A stretch of DNA of 6,762 nucleotides, from the NCBI GenBank assembly GCA_015494815.1, contig WGAK01000281.1:1-6762 (forward strand). Direction: 5' to 3'. A program made the position numbers and the translations under genes. Positions 1 through 5,446 of the stretch are shown here, piece by piece. Under the pieces are notes generated by a model that searched no databases, was not told where the DNA came from, and saw only the letters and a list, made by a program, of their open reading frames with translations. The DNA comes from Anaerolineales bacterium (GTDB lineage Bacteria > Chloroflexota > Anaerolineae > Anaerolineales > DRMV01). Position 1 is the first letter of the stretch. Each line of letters starts with the position of its first letter.

Positions 1-1
1 A

Positions 2-895
2 GACACCTTCGACCTGGTGCATGTGCAACTGGCCCGGGTCGCGCCCGTGGCCGAGCACCTGACCGCCTGGCCCACGGTGTTGGATTTCATTGACGCGCTG
101 TCGCTCAACATGCAACGCCGCGCGGCCCAGGAACGCGGCCTGCGCCGCGCGTTCTTCCGCCTGGAAGCCCGCCGCATGGCCGCGTATGAGCAACGGCTGG
201 TGCGGGCGTACACCCGCCAGGTCGTGACTTCGGCCACCGACCGGGCCGCCATCGGCGACGCGGCCACCCTGCACATCGTCCCCAACGGCGTGGACCTGGA
301 GCAATTCCCCCTGCATACCGGCCCGCGCGAGCCCGGGCTGATTGTCTTCACGGGCCGCATGGGCTACTTTCCCAACGAAGAGGCCGCGGTGTTCTTCGCC
401 ACCCAGGTGCTGCCCCAGGTGCAACGGCATGTGCCTCAGGCCCGCTTCGTCATCGTGGGCGCGGACCCCAGCCCGCGGGTACGCCGCCTGGCGCAGTTGC
501 CCGGCGTGGAGGTCACGGGCTTCGTCCCTCGGGTGCAGGACTACCTGGCCCGGGCTCAGGTCGCGGTCGCGCCCATGCGGTCGGGTTCGGGCATTCAGAA
601 CAAGGTGCTGGAGGCGATGGCCGCCGGCGCGCCGCTGGTGGTCACTTCGTACGCGCTGGGGGGCATCACGGCCCGGCCCGACGAGCACCTGCTGGTCGCC
701 GACGACCCCACCGACCTGGCCGCGCAGGTGGTGCGTTTGCTGCGCGACGCGGCCTTGCGGCAACGGTTGCGGCAGGCCGCGCGGGCCTGGGTAGCCCGTC
801 ATCATTCCTGGGCCCAGGCCACGGCCCAACTGGAGGCCGTCTATCACCTGGCCCGCCGCGACCACGCCCGGGCCGAGGCAACGCCCCGCGCCTGA
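2..895 (+). CDS. Glycosyltransferase family 4 (GT-B fold), C-terminal part; 5' end outside window
   Basis: It transfers a sugar from a nucleotide-activated donor, probably in assembly of a surface polysaccharide. The frame is open to the left edge: DTFDL precedes the GTG at 17, and the run DTFDLVHVQLAR reads as the internal strand of a GT-B N-terminal domain, so the true start lies upstream. 297 residues are visible, against roughly 400 for the family. Seen in order: a VPNGVD donor-domain entry motif (278-295), FTGRMGYFPNEEA (from 347), FVIVGADPSPRVRRL, VEVTGFVPRVQDYLARA, then the nucleotide-sugar binding segment GSGIQNKVLEAM (584-619) with its conserved Glu. This motif set resembles the sugar transferases associated with PEP-CTERM/EpsH1 exopolysaccharide systems. 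That resemblance is from memory, and the acceptor is unknown. It is convergent with the DAHP synthase gene, with only 7 bp between the stop codons. Confidence 0.88.
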   Translation, partial: DTFDLVHVQLARVAPVAEHLTAWPTVLDFIDALSLNMQRRAAQERGLRRAFFRLEARRMAAYEQRLVRAYTRQVVTSATDRAAIGDAATLHIVPNGVDLEQFPLHTGPREPGLIVFTGRMGYFPNEEAAVFFATQVLPQVQRHVPQARFVIVGADPSPRVRRLAQLPGVEVTGFVPRVQDYLARAQVAVAPMRSGSGIQNKVLEAMAAGAPLVVTSYALGGITARPDEHLLVADDPTDLAAQVVRLLRDAALRQRLRQAARAWVARHHSWAQATAQLEAVYHLARRDHARAEATPRA

Positions 896-902
896 ACCGC
901 GC

Positions 903-1961
903 TCACACCCCCGGCGCGCTGCCCGCGGGCTTGCCGGCCAACACCTCGGCCGTAGCCGAACGCACCAGCGCGGCAATGGCCCGCACCTCGCGCACCAGTT
1001 GGGCAAAGCGTTCGGGCTTTAGCGACTGCGCGCCGTCGGACAGCGCCTCTTCGGGCCGGGGGTGCACTTCCACGATGAGGCCGTCCGCACCGGCCGCGAT
1101 GGCCGCGCGCGCGATGGGCGTGACATAGGCCCAATGGCCGGTGCTGTGGCTGGGGTCCAGCAGCACGGGCAAATGGGTGCTGGCCTTGAGCACCGGGATG
1201 GCGTTGATGTCGGTGGTGTTGCGGGTGCTGGGCTCGAAAGTGCGGATGCCCCGCTCGCACAGCACCACCTGCCGGTTGCCCCCGGCCAGGATGTATTCGG
1301 CCGCCAACAAGAACTCGCTCAAAGTCGCGCTCATGCCCCGCTTGAGCAGCACGGGCTTGCGTCGCGCGCCCACCGCCTTGAGCAGAGCGAAGTTTTGCAT
1401 GTTGCGCGCGCCAATCTGGAACATGTCGGCATACTCGGCCACCAGGTCCACCTGGTCCACGGCCATGACCTCGGTAACCACGGGCAAACCGGTGGCCTCG
1501 CGGGCCTCGGCCAGGTAGCGCAGCCCTTCTTCGCCCAGCCCCTGGAACGAGTAGGGCGAAGTGCGGGGCTTGAACGCGCCGCCCCGCAGCATGTGCGCGC
1601 CGGCCTCTTTGACCGCGTGGGCGATTTCCAGCATCTGGCTGCGGCTTTCCACCGAGCACGGCCCCGCGATGAGCACGATGTCGTCGCCGCCGAAGCGCAC
1701 GCCGCCCACCTCGACGATGCTGTTGTTCGGGTGGAACTCGCGCGAACTCAACTTGTAGGGCCGCGAAATGGGCACCACCCGGGCCACGCCGGGCAGATGG
1801 ACGAATGCGCCGGGGTCGGCCCGGCGGGCCTCACCGATGACGCCGATGACCACGCGCTCCTGCCCGTGGGAGACATGAGGCGTGAAGCCCAAGTCTTGCA
1901 CCCGGGCCAACACCCGCTCCACATCCTGGGGGCGGGCGTCGCGACGCATCACAATCATCAT
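903..1961 (-). CDS. aroF: 3-deoxy-7-phosphoheptulonate (DAHP) synthase, type I-beta with N-terminal regulatory domain
   Basis: It condenses phosphoenolpyruvate with erythrose 4-phosphate to DAHP, the first committed step of the shikimate pathway, in the cytoplasm. 352 residues. Residues 1 to about 66 form a ferredoxin-like domain, which in the Thermotoga maritima enzyme mediates Tyr/Phe feedback inhibition. The TIM barrel follows: IAGPCSVES (98-106), GGAFKPRTSPYSFQG (127-141), QIGARNMQN (182-190), KRGM (207-210), CERGIRTFE (235-243), DPSHSTG (269-275). The metal ligands fall at Cys102, His272, Glu298 and Asp309, the same numbers as recalled for the Thermotoga protein. The start is the first of two ATGs, 7 nt after a perfect AGGAGG (1969-1974) that lies inside the chorismate mutase gene. 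Its ATG overlaps that gene's stop as ATGA, so translational coupling is likely. Control is probably through the upstream attenuator. The symbol may also be given as aroG or aroA(G) in other schemes. Confidence 0.96.
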   Translation of the reverse strand: MMIVMRRDARPQDVERVLARVQDLGFTPHVSHGQERVVIGVIGEARRADPGAFVHLPGVARVVPISRPYKLSSREFHPNNSIVEVGGVRFGGDDIVLIAGPCSVESRSQMLEIAHAVKEAGAHMLRGGAFKPRTSPYSFQGLGEEGLRYLAEAREATGLPVVTEVMAVDQVDLVAEYADMFQIGARNMQNFALLKAVGARRKPVLLKRGMSATLSEFLLAAEYILAGGNRQVVLCERGIRTFEPSTRNTTDINAIPVLKASTHLPVLLDPSHSTGHWAYVTPIARAAIAAGADGLIVEVHPRPEEALSDGAQSLKPERFAQLVREVRAIAALVRSATAEVLAGKPAGSAPGV

Positions 1962-2380
1962 GGCTCAACCTCCTGACAAGGCGAAATGGCCGATTCGTTG
2001 GGGGGCAAGGGGCCGCCGCGGGCCAGGTCGGGCCGCAAGCGCGCGGCCGCGCCCAGATACACATGGCGGATGGCCGCCTGGGGCCGGTCGGTGTTCCAAT
2101 GGATGAGCACCCGCACCACACGCGGCATGGCATCGGGCACCGCGATTTCGGTTGCGGACAACAGCGGCACTTGCAGCCAACCCAGTTGGCGCGCGGCCAG
2201 GGCCGGATAGACCGCGTTCAGGTCCGGCGTCAGGGTGAAGAACACGCTGACCATGTCGTCGGGATGCAGGCCGGGGTTGGCCTGGCAGATGGCCCGCAAC
2301 AACTGCCGGGTAGCCGCGAGGATGCTCTCGCGAGTATTGGCGGCGACGCTGTTGGCGCCGCGAATGCCACGCACGGCCAT
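1958..2380 (-). CDS. aroH: Chorismate mutase, monofunctional AroH class
   Basis: It rearranges chorismate to prephenate, the entry to the Phe/Tyr branch, and in this class works as a cytoplasmic homotrimer. 140 residues, against 127 in Bacillus subtilis AroH; the excess is a C-terminal tail after the RPDL motif (116-119). Active-site residues known from the B. subtilis enzyme are visible: Arg7 in RGIRGA, Tyr58 and Arg64 (equivalent to Phe57 and Arg63), Glu78 in ATE, Arg90 in VVRV, and Tyr108 in IRHVYL. Ser75 replaces the B. subtilis Cys75. The start is the ATG at 2380, 7 nt after GGAGG (2388-2392). The gene is first in an operon with DAHP synthase, with which it shares an ATGA overlap, and it sits directly behind an attenuator terminator. 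Family assignment is firm. Whether the two enzymes associate physically is inference. Confidence 0.95.
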   Translation of the reverse strand: MAVRGIRGANSVAANTRESILAATRQLLRAICQANPGLHPDDMVSVFFTLTPDLNAVYPALAARQLGWLQVPLLSATEIAVPDAMPRVVRVLIHWNTDRPQAAIRHVYLGAAARLRPDLARGGPLPPNESAISPCQEVEP

Positions 2381-2396
2381 GCTTCATCCTCCGGCG

Positions 2397-2428
2397 AAAA
2401 GAAAATGCGAGGCCCCGCTGGCCTCGCA
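2397..2428 (-). terminator. Intrinsic terminator acting as attenuator before aroH (stem 3:4)
   Basis: On the minus strand a perfect 9-bp stem, TGCGAGGCC / GGCCTCGCA (2420-2428 with 2406-2414), closes a 5-nt loop and is followed at once by TTTTCTTTT (2405-2397). It lies between the promoter and the aroH start codon, 17 nt before it, so it would stop transcription of the operon unless its 5' arm is taken up by the antiterminator. The T tract is clear despite the GC-rich surroundings. Confidence 0.88.
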
Positions 2429-2477
2429 CCGCTATCCCCAGAACACCACGAAGGGCTACGCAGCGCGTTCGGCCAAC
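2417..2477 (-). promoter_or_regulatory. Antiterminator (stem 2:3) of the aroH-aroF attenuator
   Basis: The RNA segment GUUGGCCGAACGCGCUGC (2477-2460) can pair with GCGGUGCGAGGCCAGC (2432-2417). This gives two 7-bp helices, one containing two G-U pairs and the other one, separated by a 4x2 internal loop. The pairing uses the 5' arm of the terminator (2420-2428) and also part of the 3' arm of stem 1:2 (2453-2467), so it excludes both. It is expected to form when a ribosome stalled on the Tyr/Phe codons covers region 1. The pairing was read by eye; no folding energy was computed. Confidence 0.7.
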
Positions 2478-2522
2478 GGCTTCGGGCGCCCGAAACCGTA
2501 AAACCCATACGCGGCGTAGCCC
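2453..2522 (-). promoter_or_regulatory. Protector stem 1:2 of the attenuator with nested hairpin
   Basis: GGGCUACGCCGCG (2522-2510) pairs with CGCGCUGCGUAGCCC (2467-2453): 9 plus 4 perfect base pairs with a 2-nt bulge. The 5' arm lies within leader codons 6-9 and contains Tyr7. The 3' arm contains the leader stop codon. Nested inside is a 10-bp hairpin (2476-2499) with arms ACGGUUUCGG and CCGAAGCCGU around a GCGC loop, built on a 14-nt palindrome at 2481-2494. Stem 1:2 leaves the terminator free to form and so represents the OFF state when no ribosome is stalled. The nested hairpin may also serve as a pausing site, which is inference. Confidence 0.72.
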
Positions 2523-2536
2523 ACCATCCGTTCCAT
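2456..2536 (-). CDS. Tyr/Phe-rich leader peptide of the aroH-aroF operon (26 aa)
   Basis: A short ORF of ATG plus 25 codons ending in TAG. Its middle reads YAAYGFYGF (residues 7-15), giving 5 aromatic residues in 9, with no Trp in the peptide. A GGAG (2544-2547) lies 7 nt upstream of the ATG, and an in-frame GTG directly precedes it. The function would be as a sensor: ribosomes slow at the Tyr and Phe codons when the charged tRNAs are scarce, which decides between the antiterminator and the terminator downstream. The peptide itself probably has no function. The match between the aromatic cluster, the stems and the two downstream genes of aromatic synthesis makes a chance ORF unlikely. Translation is unproven. 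Confidence 0.82.
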   Translation of the reverse strand: MERMVGYAAYGFYGFGRPKPLAERAA

Positions 2537-2563
2537 CACGCTGCTCCGGGGTGAAGTGCCCTG

Positions 2564-2593
2564 ATTCTACTGCACGGCCCGCGGCTTTGTCAA
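2564..2593 (-). promoter_or_regulatory. Sigma70-type promoter of the aroH-aroF leader
   Basis: On the minus strand a consensus -35 TTGACA (2588-2593) and a -10 TAGAAT (2564-2569, 5 of 6) are separated by 18 nt. Transcription would start near 2557, about 20 nt before the leader ATG, giving a leader of about 177 nt before aroH. It lies in the gap after the helix-hairpin-helix gene, so the aromatic operon need not depend on readthrough from it. Confidence 0.85.
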
Positions 2594-2624
2594 GGAAGGC
2601 GGGCCGACATCGGGCCGCGGCCGT

Positions 2625-3101
2625 TCACACCCGGCGACCGCCCTTAAGCGAGGCTTGCAGCGCTTCCAACTCGTCCCAGCGCCCTTCCGCGGCCAGTTTG
2701 GCCTGCTCGGCCCAGGTCTCGGGGCTGGTGATGCGCCGCACGCCCGCGGCGTCCAGAATGGCCTGCAATTCCTCGGGCGTCCGCGCGGCCAGTTCCGCGA
2801 AGGTGGTGATGCCCGCGGCGTGGAGCACCTGCTCCATCTTGGGGCCAATGCCCTCGATGCGCTTCAAATCGTCGGGCTCGACCGGCGCCGGCGTCGGTTC
2901 GGGCTCGGCCTCGGCCTCCGCGTGCGCCGCATGGCCGTGATGGTGCTTGTACGCATCCCACTTATGGCCCTGCACTTCGGGTAAAATAGGGGCCTCGGTC
3001 GTGTCCTCCTCGCGCCGGAACACGGTGTAGATGAGCCACGCCACGGCCAGGACCACCATGAGCACAATGGTGTACGCCACGGTCAACGCGCTGCGAATCA
3101 T
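2625..3101 (-). CDS. Membrane-anchored helix-hairpin-helix domain protein
   Basis: 158 residues, function unknown. Residues 3-28 form one hydrophobic helix, and the basic FRR after it suggests an N-out, C-in anchor. A charged, low-complexity linker follows, with a histidine cluster HHHGHAAH (53-60) and a Glu/Pro-rich run (62-78). Residues 78-154 form a helix-hairpin-helix domain with LKRIEGIGPKMEQVLHAAGI (79-98), containing the GIGPK hairpin, then FAELA and the closing WAEQAKLAAEGRWDEL. The same domain occurs alone or fused to other proteins in many bacteria, where it is annotated only as HhH. DNA or protein binding is possible but not shown. The start at 3101 is preferred over an ATG nine codons upstream because AGGAGG sits 5 nt before it and the hydrophobic helix then begins the protein. 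Confidence 0.85.
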   Translation of the reverse strand: MIRSALTVAYTIVLMVVLAVAWLIYTVFRREEDTTEAPILPEVQGHKWDAYKHHHGHAAHAEAEAEPEPTPAPVEPDDLKRIEGIGPKMEQVLHAAGITTFAELAARTPEELQAILDAAGVRRITSPETWAEQAKLAAEGRWDELEALQASLKGGRRV

Positions 3102-3106
3102 GTGGA

Positions 3107-3112
3107 CCTCCT
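3107..3112 (-). promoter_or_regulatory. Ribosome binding site that fixes the start of the helix-hairpin-helix gene
   Basis: A perfect AGGAGG on the minus strand ends 5 nt before the ATG at 3101-3099. The alternative in-frame ATG at 3128-3126 lies upstream of this site and only about 8 nt after the predicted transcription start, without a comparable motif. Confidence 0.8.
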
Positions 3113-3142
3113 GGGGCAAACATGCCAAATCTTCGACGAGGC

Positions 3143-3151
3143 ATTATACCA
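3143..3151 (-). promoter_or_regulatory. Extended -10 promoter of the helix-hairpin-helix gene
   Basis: The minus strand carries TGGTATAAT, a consensus -10 TATAAT (3143-3148) with the TG of an extended -10 element. No good -35 was found at 16-18 nt, which fits extended -10 promoters. Transcription would start near 3136, about 35 nt before the ATG. The element lies between the ribosome binding site and the start codon of the divergent plus-strand gene. Confidence 0.7.
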
Positions 3152-4263
3152 TGAGCCCAACGCGGTCTTACGCGTGGTGGAGACCTGTCACCCTCACCGC
3201 GGCAATCTGGTTGCTGGCCCTGGCCGCGGGATTGGCCGCCTGGGGGGCGCAGCCCGAGGCGTGGTTCCTGCCCGGCCAGCGCTATGCCCTGCCCGGCTTG
3301 CACGCGCGCCCCGGCGAAGGCTACGACGGGCAGTTCGTGCTCTACATGGCCCTGGACCCGCGCCCCGCGACGGTGGCCCCGCACCTGGACGTGCCCGCGT
3401 ATCGCTACCAGCGCGTGCTGCTGCCGTGGCTGGCCCATTGGCTGGGGCAGGGCCACCCCCAAGGCGCGCTGGTCGCGGTGCTGGCGCTGAACTTGCTGGG
3501 GCACCTGGCCGGAACCGCGGTGGTGGCTTGGCGTCTGGCCGCCTGGGGACGCCCCTCCGGTTGGGCCCTGCTCTATGGCCTGTGGCCGGGCCTGCTCTTC
3601 GCGGCCCGGGTAGGGCTGCCCGAACCCCTGGCCTACGGCCTGGCGCTACTGGCCTGGCGCGCCCACGAGGCCCGGCGTCCTGCCCTGGCCGCGGGGCTGT
3701 ACCTGGCCGCGGCCCTGACCAAGGAAGTCACCCTGGCGCTGGCCGCGGCCCAGGCCCTGGCCGTGCTGGCCCAACGCCGCCCGCGCGCGGCCTGGCCGCT
3801 GCTCGCGGCGGGGCTGGGGTGGCTGGGCTGGCAAGCCTGGCTGAAGGCCACCTTCGGCACCGTGGGCTTCGCGGCCGGGGGCGCAGGCGCCACGGGCTGG
3901 GAGGTCATACCCCTGGGCGGACTGCTGCGGGTGGCTCTGCAAAACCCTCGCCTGGGGCTGGTGTACGGCCTGGTCTTCGGCCCGGCCTATGGTGTTCCCA
4001 TCGTGGTCGCGGCCCGGCAAGTGCTACGCCAGGGCCGCGCAGCCCTGCGCGACCCCTACGCGTTGCTGCTGGCCGTGCATCTGGGGCTGGTGTTGTTCCT
4101 GCCCTATTCCACCTGGCGGGAGCCGTTTGCGGTGCTGCGGGTGTTGACGGGTTTGCTGCTATCGTTTTGGCTATACGAAGTGCGCGGCGGTCATTGGGCT
4201 TTGCTCCGCCGCCTGACGCCCTTCTGGGCCGCCCAGGCCGCATTTTTGCTGGCCCGAGGCTGA
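3151..4263 (+). CDS. Polytopic membrane protein, GT-C-type glycosyltransferase-like
   Basis: 370 residues, mostly hydrophobic, with about eight to ten membrane helices, starting at residues 12-31. A conserved first extracytoplasmic loop contains GEGYDGQFVLYMALDP (55-70) and LDVPAYRYQRVLLPWL (79-94). An acidic residue at this place is typical of GT-C enzymes, which use lipid-phosphate sugar donors. Further conserved-looking spots are GLPEPLAYG (155-163), LTKEVTL (189-195) and WREPFAVLR (322-330). The YDGQ and YRYQR pattern is familiar from uncharacterised GT-C-like proteins linked to surface glycopolymers. The donor and product are unknown. The start at 3151 follows GAGG (3138-3141) by 9 nt, and the hydrophobic region begins at once. 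In-frame ATGs upstream would run into the divergent gene. It is probably co-transcribed with cofG 22 bp downstream, without an obvious link in function. Confidence 0.82.
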   Translation: MSPTRSYAWWRPVTLTAAIWLLALAAGLAAWGAQPEAWFLPGQRYALPGLHARPGEGYDGQFVLYMALDPRPATVAPHLDVPAYRYQRVLLPWLAHWLGQGHPQGALVAVLALNLLGHLAGTAVVAWRLAAWGRPSGWALLYGLWPGLLFAARVGLPEPLAYGLALLAWRAHEARRPALAAGLYLAAALTKEVTLALAAAQALAVLAQRRPRAAWPLLAAGLGWLGWQAWLKATFGTVGFAAGGAGATGWEVIPLGGLLRVALQNPRLGLVYGLVFGPAYGVPIVVAARQVLRQGRAALRDPYALLLAVHLGLVLFLPYSTWREPFAVLRVLTGLLLSFWLYEVRGGHWALLRRLTPFWAAQAAFLLARG

Positions 4264-4285
4264 TTTCCCCAAGGACCAACGCCTC

Positions 4286-5446
4286 ATGCCCTCGCTGCGC
4301 TCCATCCTCGACCGGGTCGCCCGCCGTGGCCGCGTCGCCCCTGCCGAAGCCCGCGCGCTGATGCACGCCCAGGGCGCCGACCTGGCCGCGCTCATGGCCC
4401 TGGCCGCCGAGTGGACCCGGCAGGCCCACGGCCGCACCGTGTCCTTCTCCCGCAATGTGTTCATCCCACTCACCAACTTGTGCCGCGACCGCTGCGGGTA
4501 TTGTGCGTTCGTCAAGGCGCCCGGCGACCCCGCAGCCCGCTACCTGACCCCCGACGAAGTGCTGGCCATCGCCCGGCAAGGAGCAGCCCACGGCTGCCGC
4601 GAGGCCCTGTTCAGCCTGGGCGACAAGCCCGAGCGCGCCCATCGGGTCGCGCGCGAATGGCTGCAACGGCTGGGGTACCCCTCGACCGTCGCCTACTTGC
4701 ACCGCATGGCCGCGCGCGTGCTGGAGGAAACCGGCTTGCTGCCCCACCTCAATCCCGGCGTGCTGACTTACGACGAACTGGCCCAACTGCGCGAAGTCAG
4801 CGCCAGCATGGGGTTGATGCTCGAATCGGTGAGCGAACGCCTGCTGCGCCCCGGCGGGCCGCACTTCGGTTGTCCCGACAAGCACCCCGCGTTGCGCTTG
4901 CGCATGTTGAACGACGCAGGGCGATTGCGCATCCCCTTCACCACGGGCATCCTCATCGGCATCGGCGAGACACCCGCCGAGCGGGTGGACAGTTTGTTCG
5001 CCATTGCCGCGGTGCACCGCCGCCACGGGCACATCCAGGAGGTCATCATCCAGAACTTTCGGGCCAAGCCCGGCACCCGCATGGCCCGGCATCCCGAGCC
5101 CACGGTATGGGACATGGCCCGCACGCTGGCCGTGGCGCGGCTCATCCTGGGGCCGACGATGAACATTCAGGCGCCGCCCAACCTGACCCCCGACGCGTAC
5201 GGCTGGTATCTGCTGGCCGGGGCCAACGATTGGGGCGGCGTGTCGCCCCTGACCCGCGACCACATCAACCCCGAGGCGCCGTGGCCCAAACTGGACGAAC
5301 TGCAGGCCGTGACCGAAGCCGCGGGGTACCGGCTGGTCGAGCGGCTGCCCGTTTATCCCGCCTATGCGGGACCTGAATGGCTGGCCCCGCGAGTATGGGA
5401 GCGGGTGCGCGCGCTGGCAACGGCTCACGGCGAGGCCAGGGTGTAG
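4286..5446 (+). CDS. cofG: 7,8-didemethyl-8-hydroxy-5-deazariboflavin synthase, CofG subunit (radical SAM)
   Basis: With CofH it makes the deazaflavin chromophore Fo of coenzyme F420 from tyrosine and a flavin-pathway pyrimidine; CofG performs the second radical step. 386 residues, a normal length for a stand-alone CofG. The [4Fe-4S] cluster motif is CRDRCGYC with Cys66, Cys70 and Cys73, preceded by FSRNVFIPLTN (54-64). Other family marks are EALFSLGDKPE (106-116), GILIGIGET (221-229), IIQNFRAKPGT (254-264), MNIQAPPNL (292-300) and WGGVSPLTRDHINPEAPWP (316-334). AAGGA (4271-4275) lies 10 nt before the ATG. It follows the GT-C-like gene by 22 bp and overlaps the convergent minus-strand gene by 22 bp at its end. 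No cofH is in the window. Since Fo is derived from tyrosine, the aromatic operon nearby is loosely related in metabolism, but no shared control is visible. Confidence 0.96.
   Translation: MPSLRSILDRVARRGRVAPAEARALMHAQGADLAALMALAAEWTRQAHGRTVSFSRNVFIPLTNLCRDRCGYCAFVKAPGDPAARYLTPDEVLAIARQGAAHGCREALFSLGDKPERAHRVAREWLQRLGYPSTVAYLHRMAARVLEETGLLPHLNPGVLTYDELAQLREVSASMGLMLESVSERLLRPGGPHFGCPDKHPALRLRMLNDAGRLRIPFTTGILIGIGETPAERVDSLFAIAAVHRRHGHIQEVIIQNFRAKPGTRMARHPEPTVWDMARTLAVARLILGPTMNIQAPPNLTPDAYGWYLLAGANDWGGVSPLTRDHINPEAPWPKLDELQAVTEAAGYRLVERLPVYPAYAGPEWLAPRVWERVRALATAHGEARV

Noticed and set aside
921..930. Palindrome GCCCGCGGGC near the end of the DAHP synthase gene
   Set aside because: It lies in coding sequence, is short, and such palindromes are expected at this GC content; no T tract follows.
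1062..1976. A 304-codon open frame on the plus strand across DAHP synthase
   Set aside because: It is the antisense of a certain enzyme gene and has no motif of its own.
2397..2557. T-box riboswitch or protein-binding (TRAP-like) leader instead of ribosome attenuation
   Set aside because: I see no T-box sequence, no specifier loop arrangement and no spaced GAG/UAG repeats, while the leader ORF with aromatic codons explains the stems well.
2581..2624. Possible terminator hairpin after the helix-hairpin-helix gene
   Set aside because: GC-rich partial repeats (GGCCG and CCGA/TCGG) do not form a clean stem and no T tract follows.
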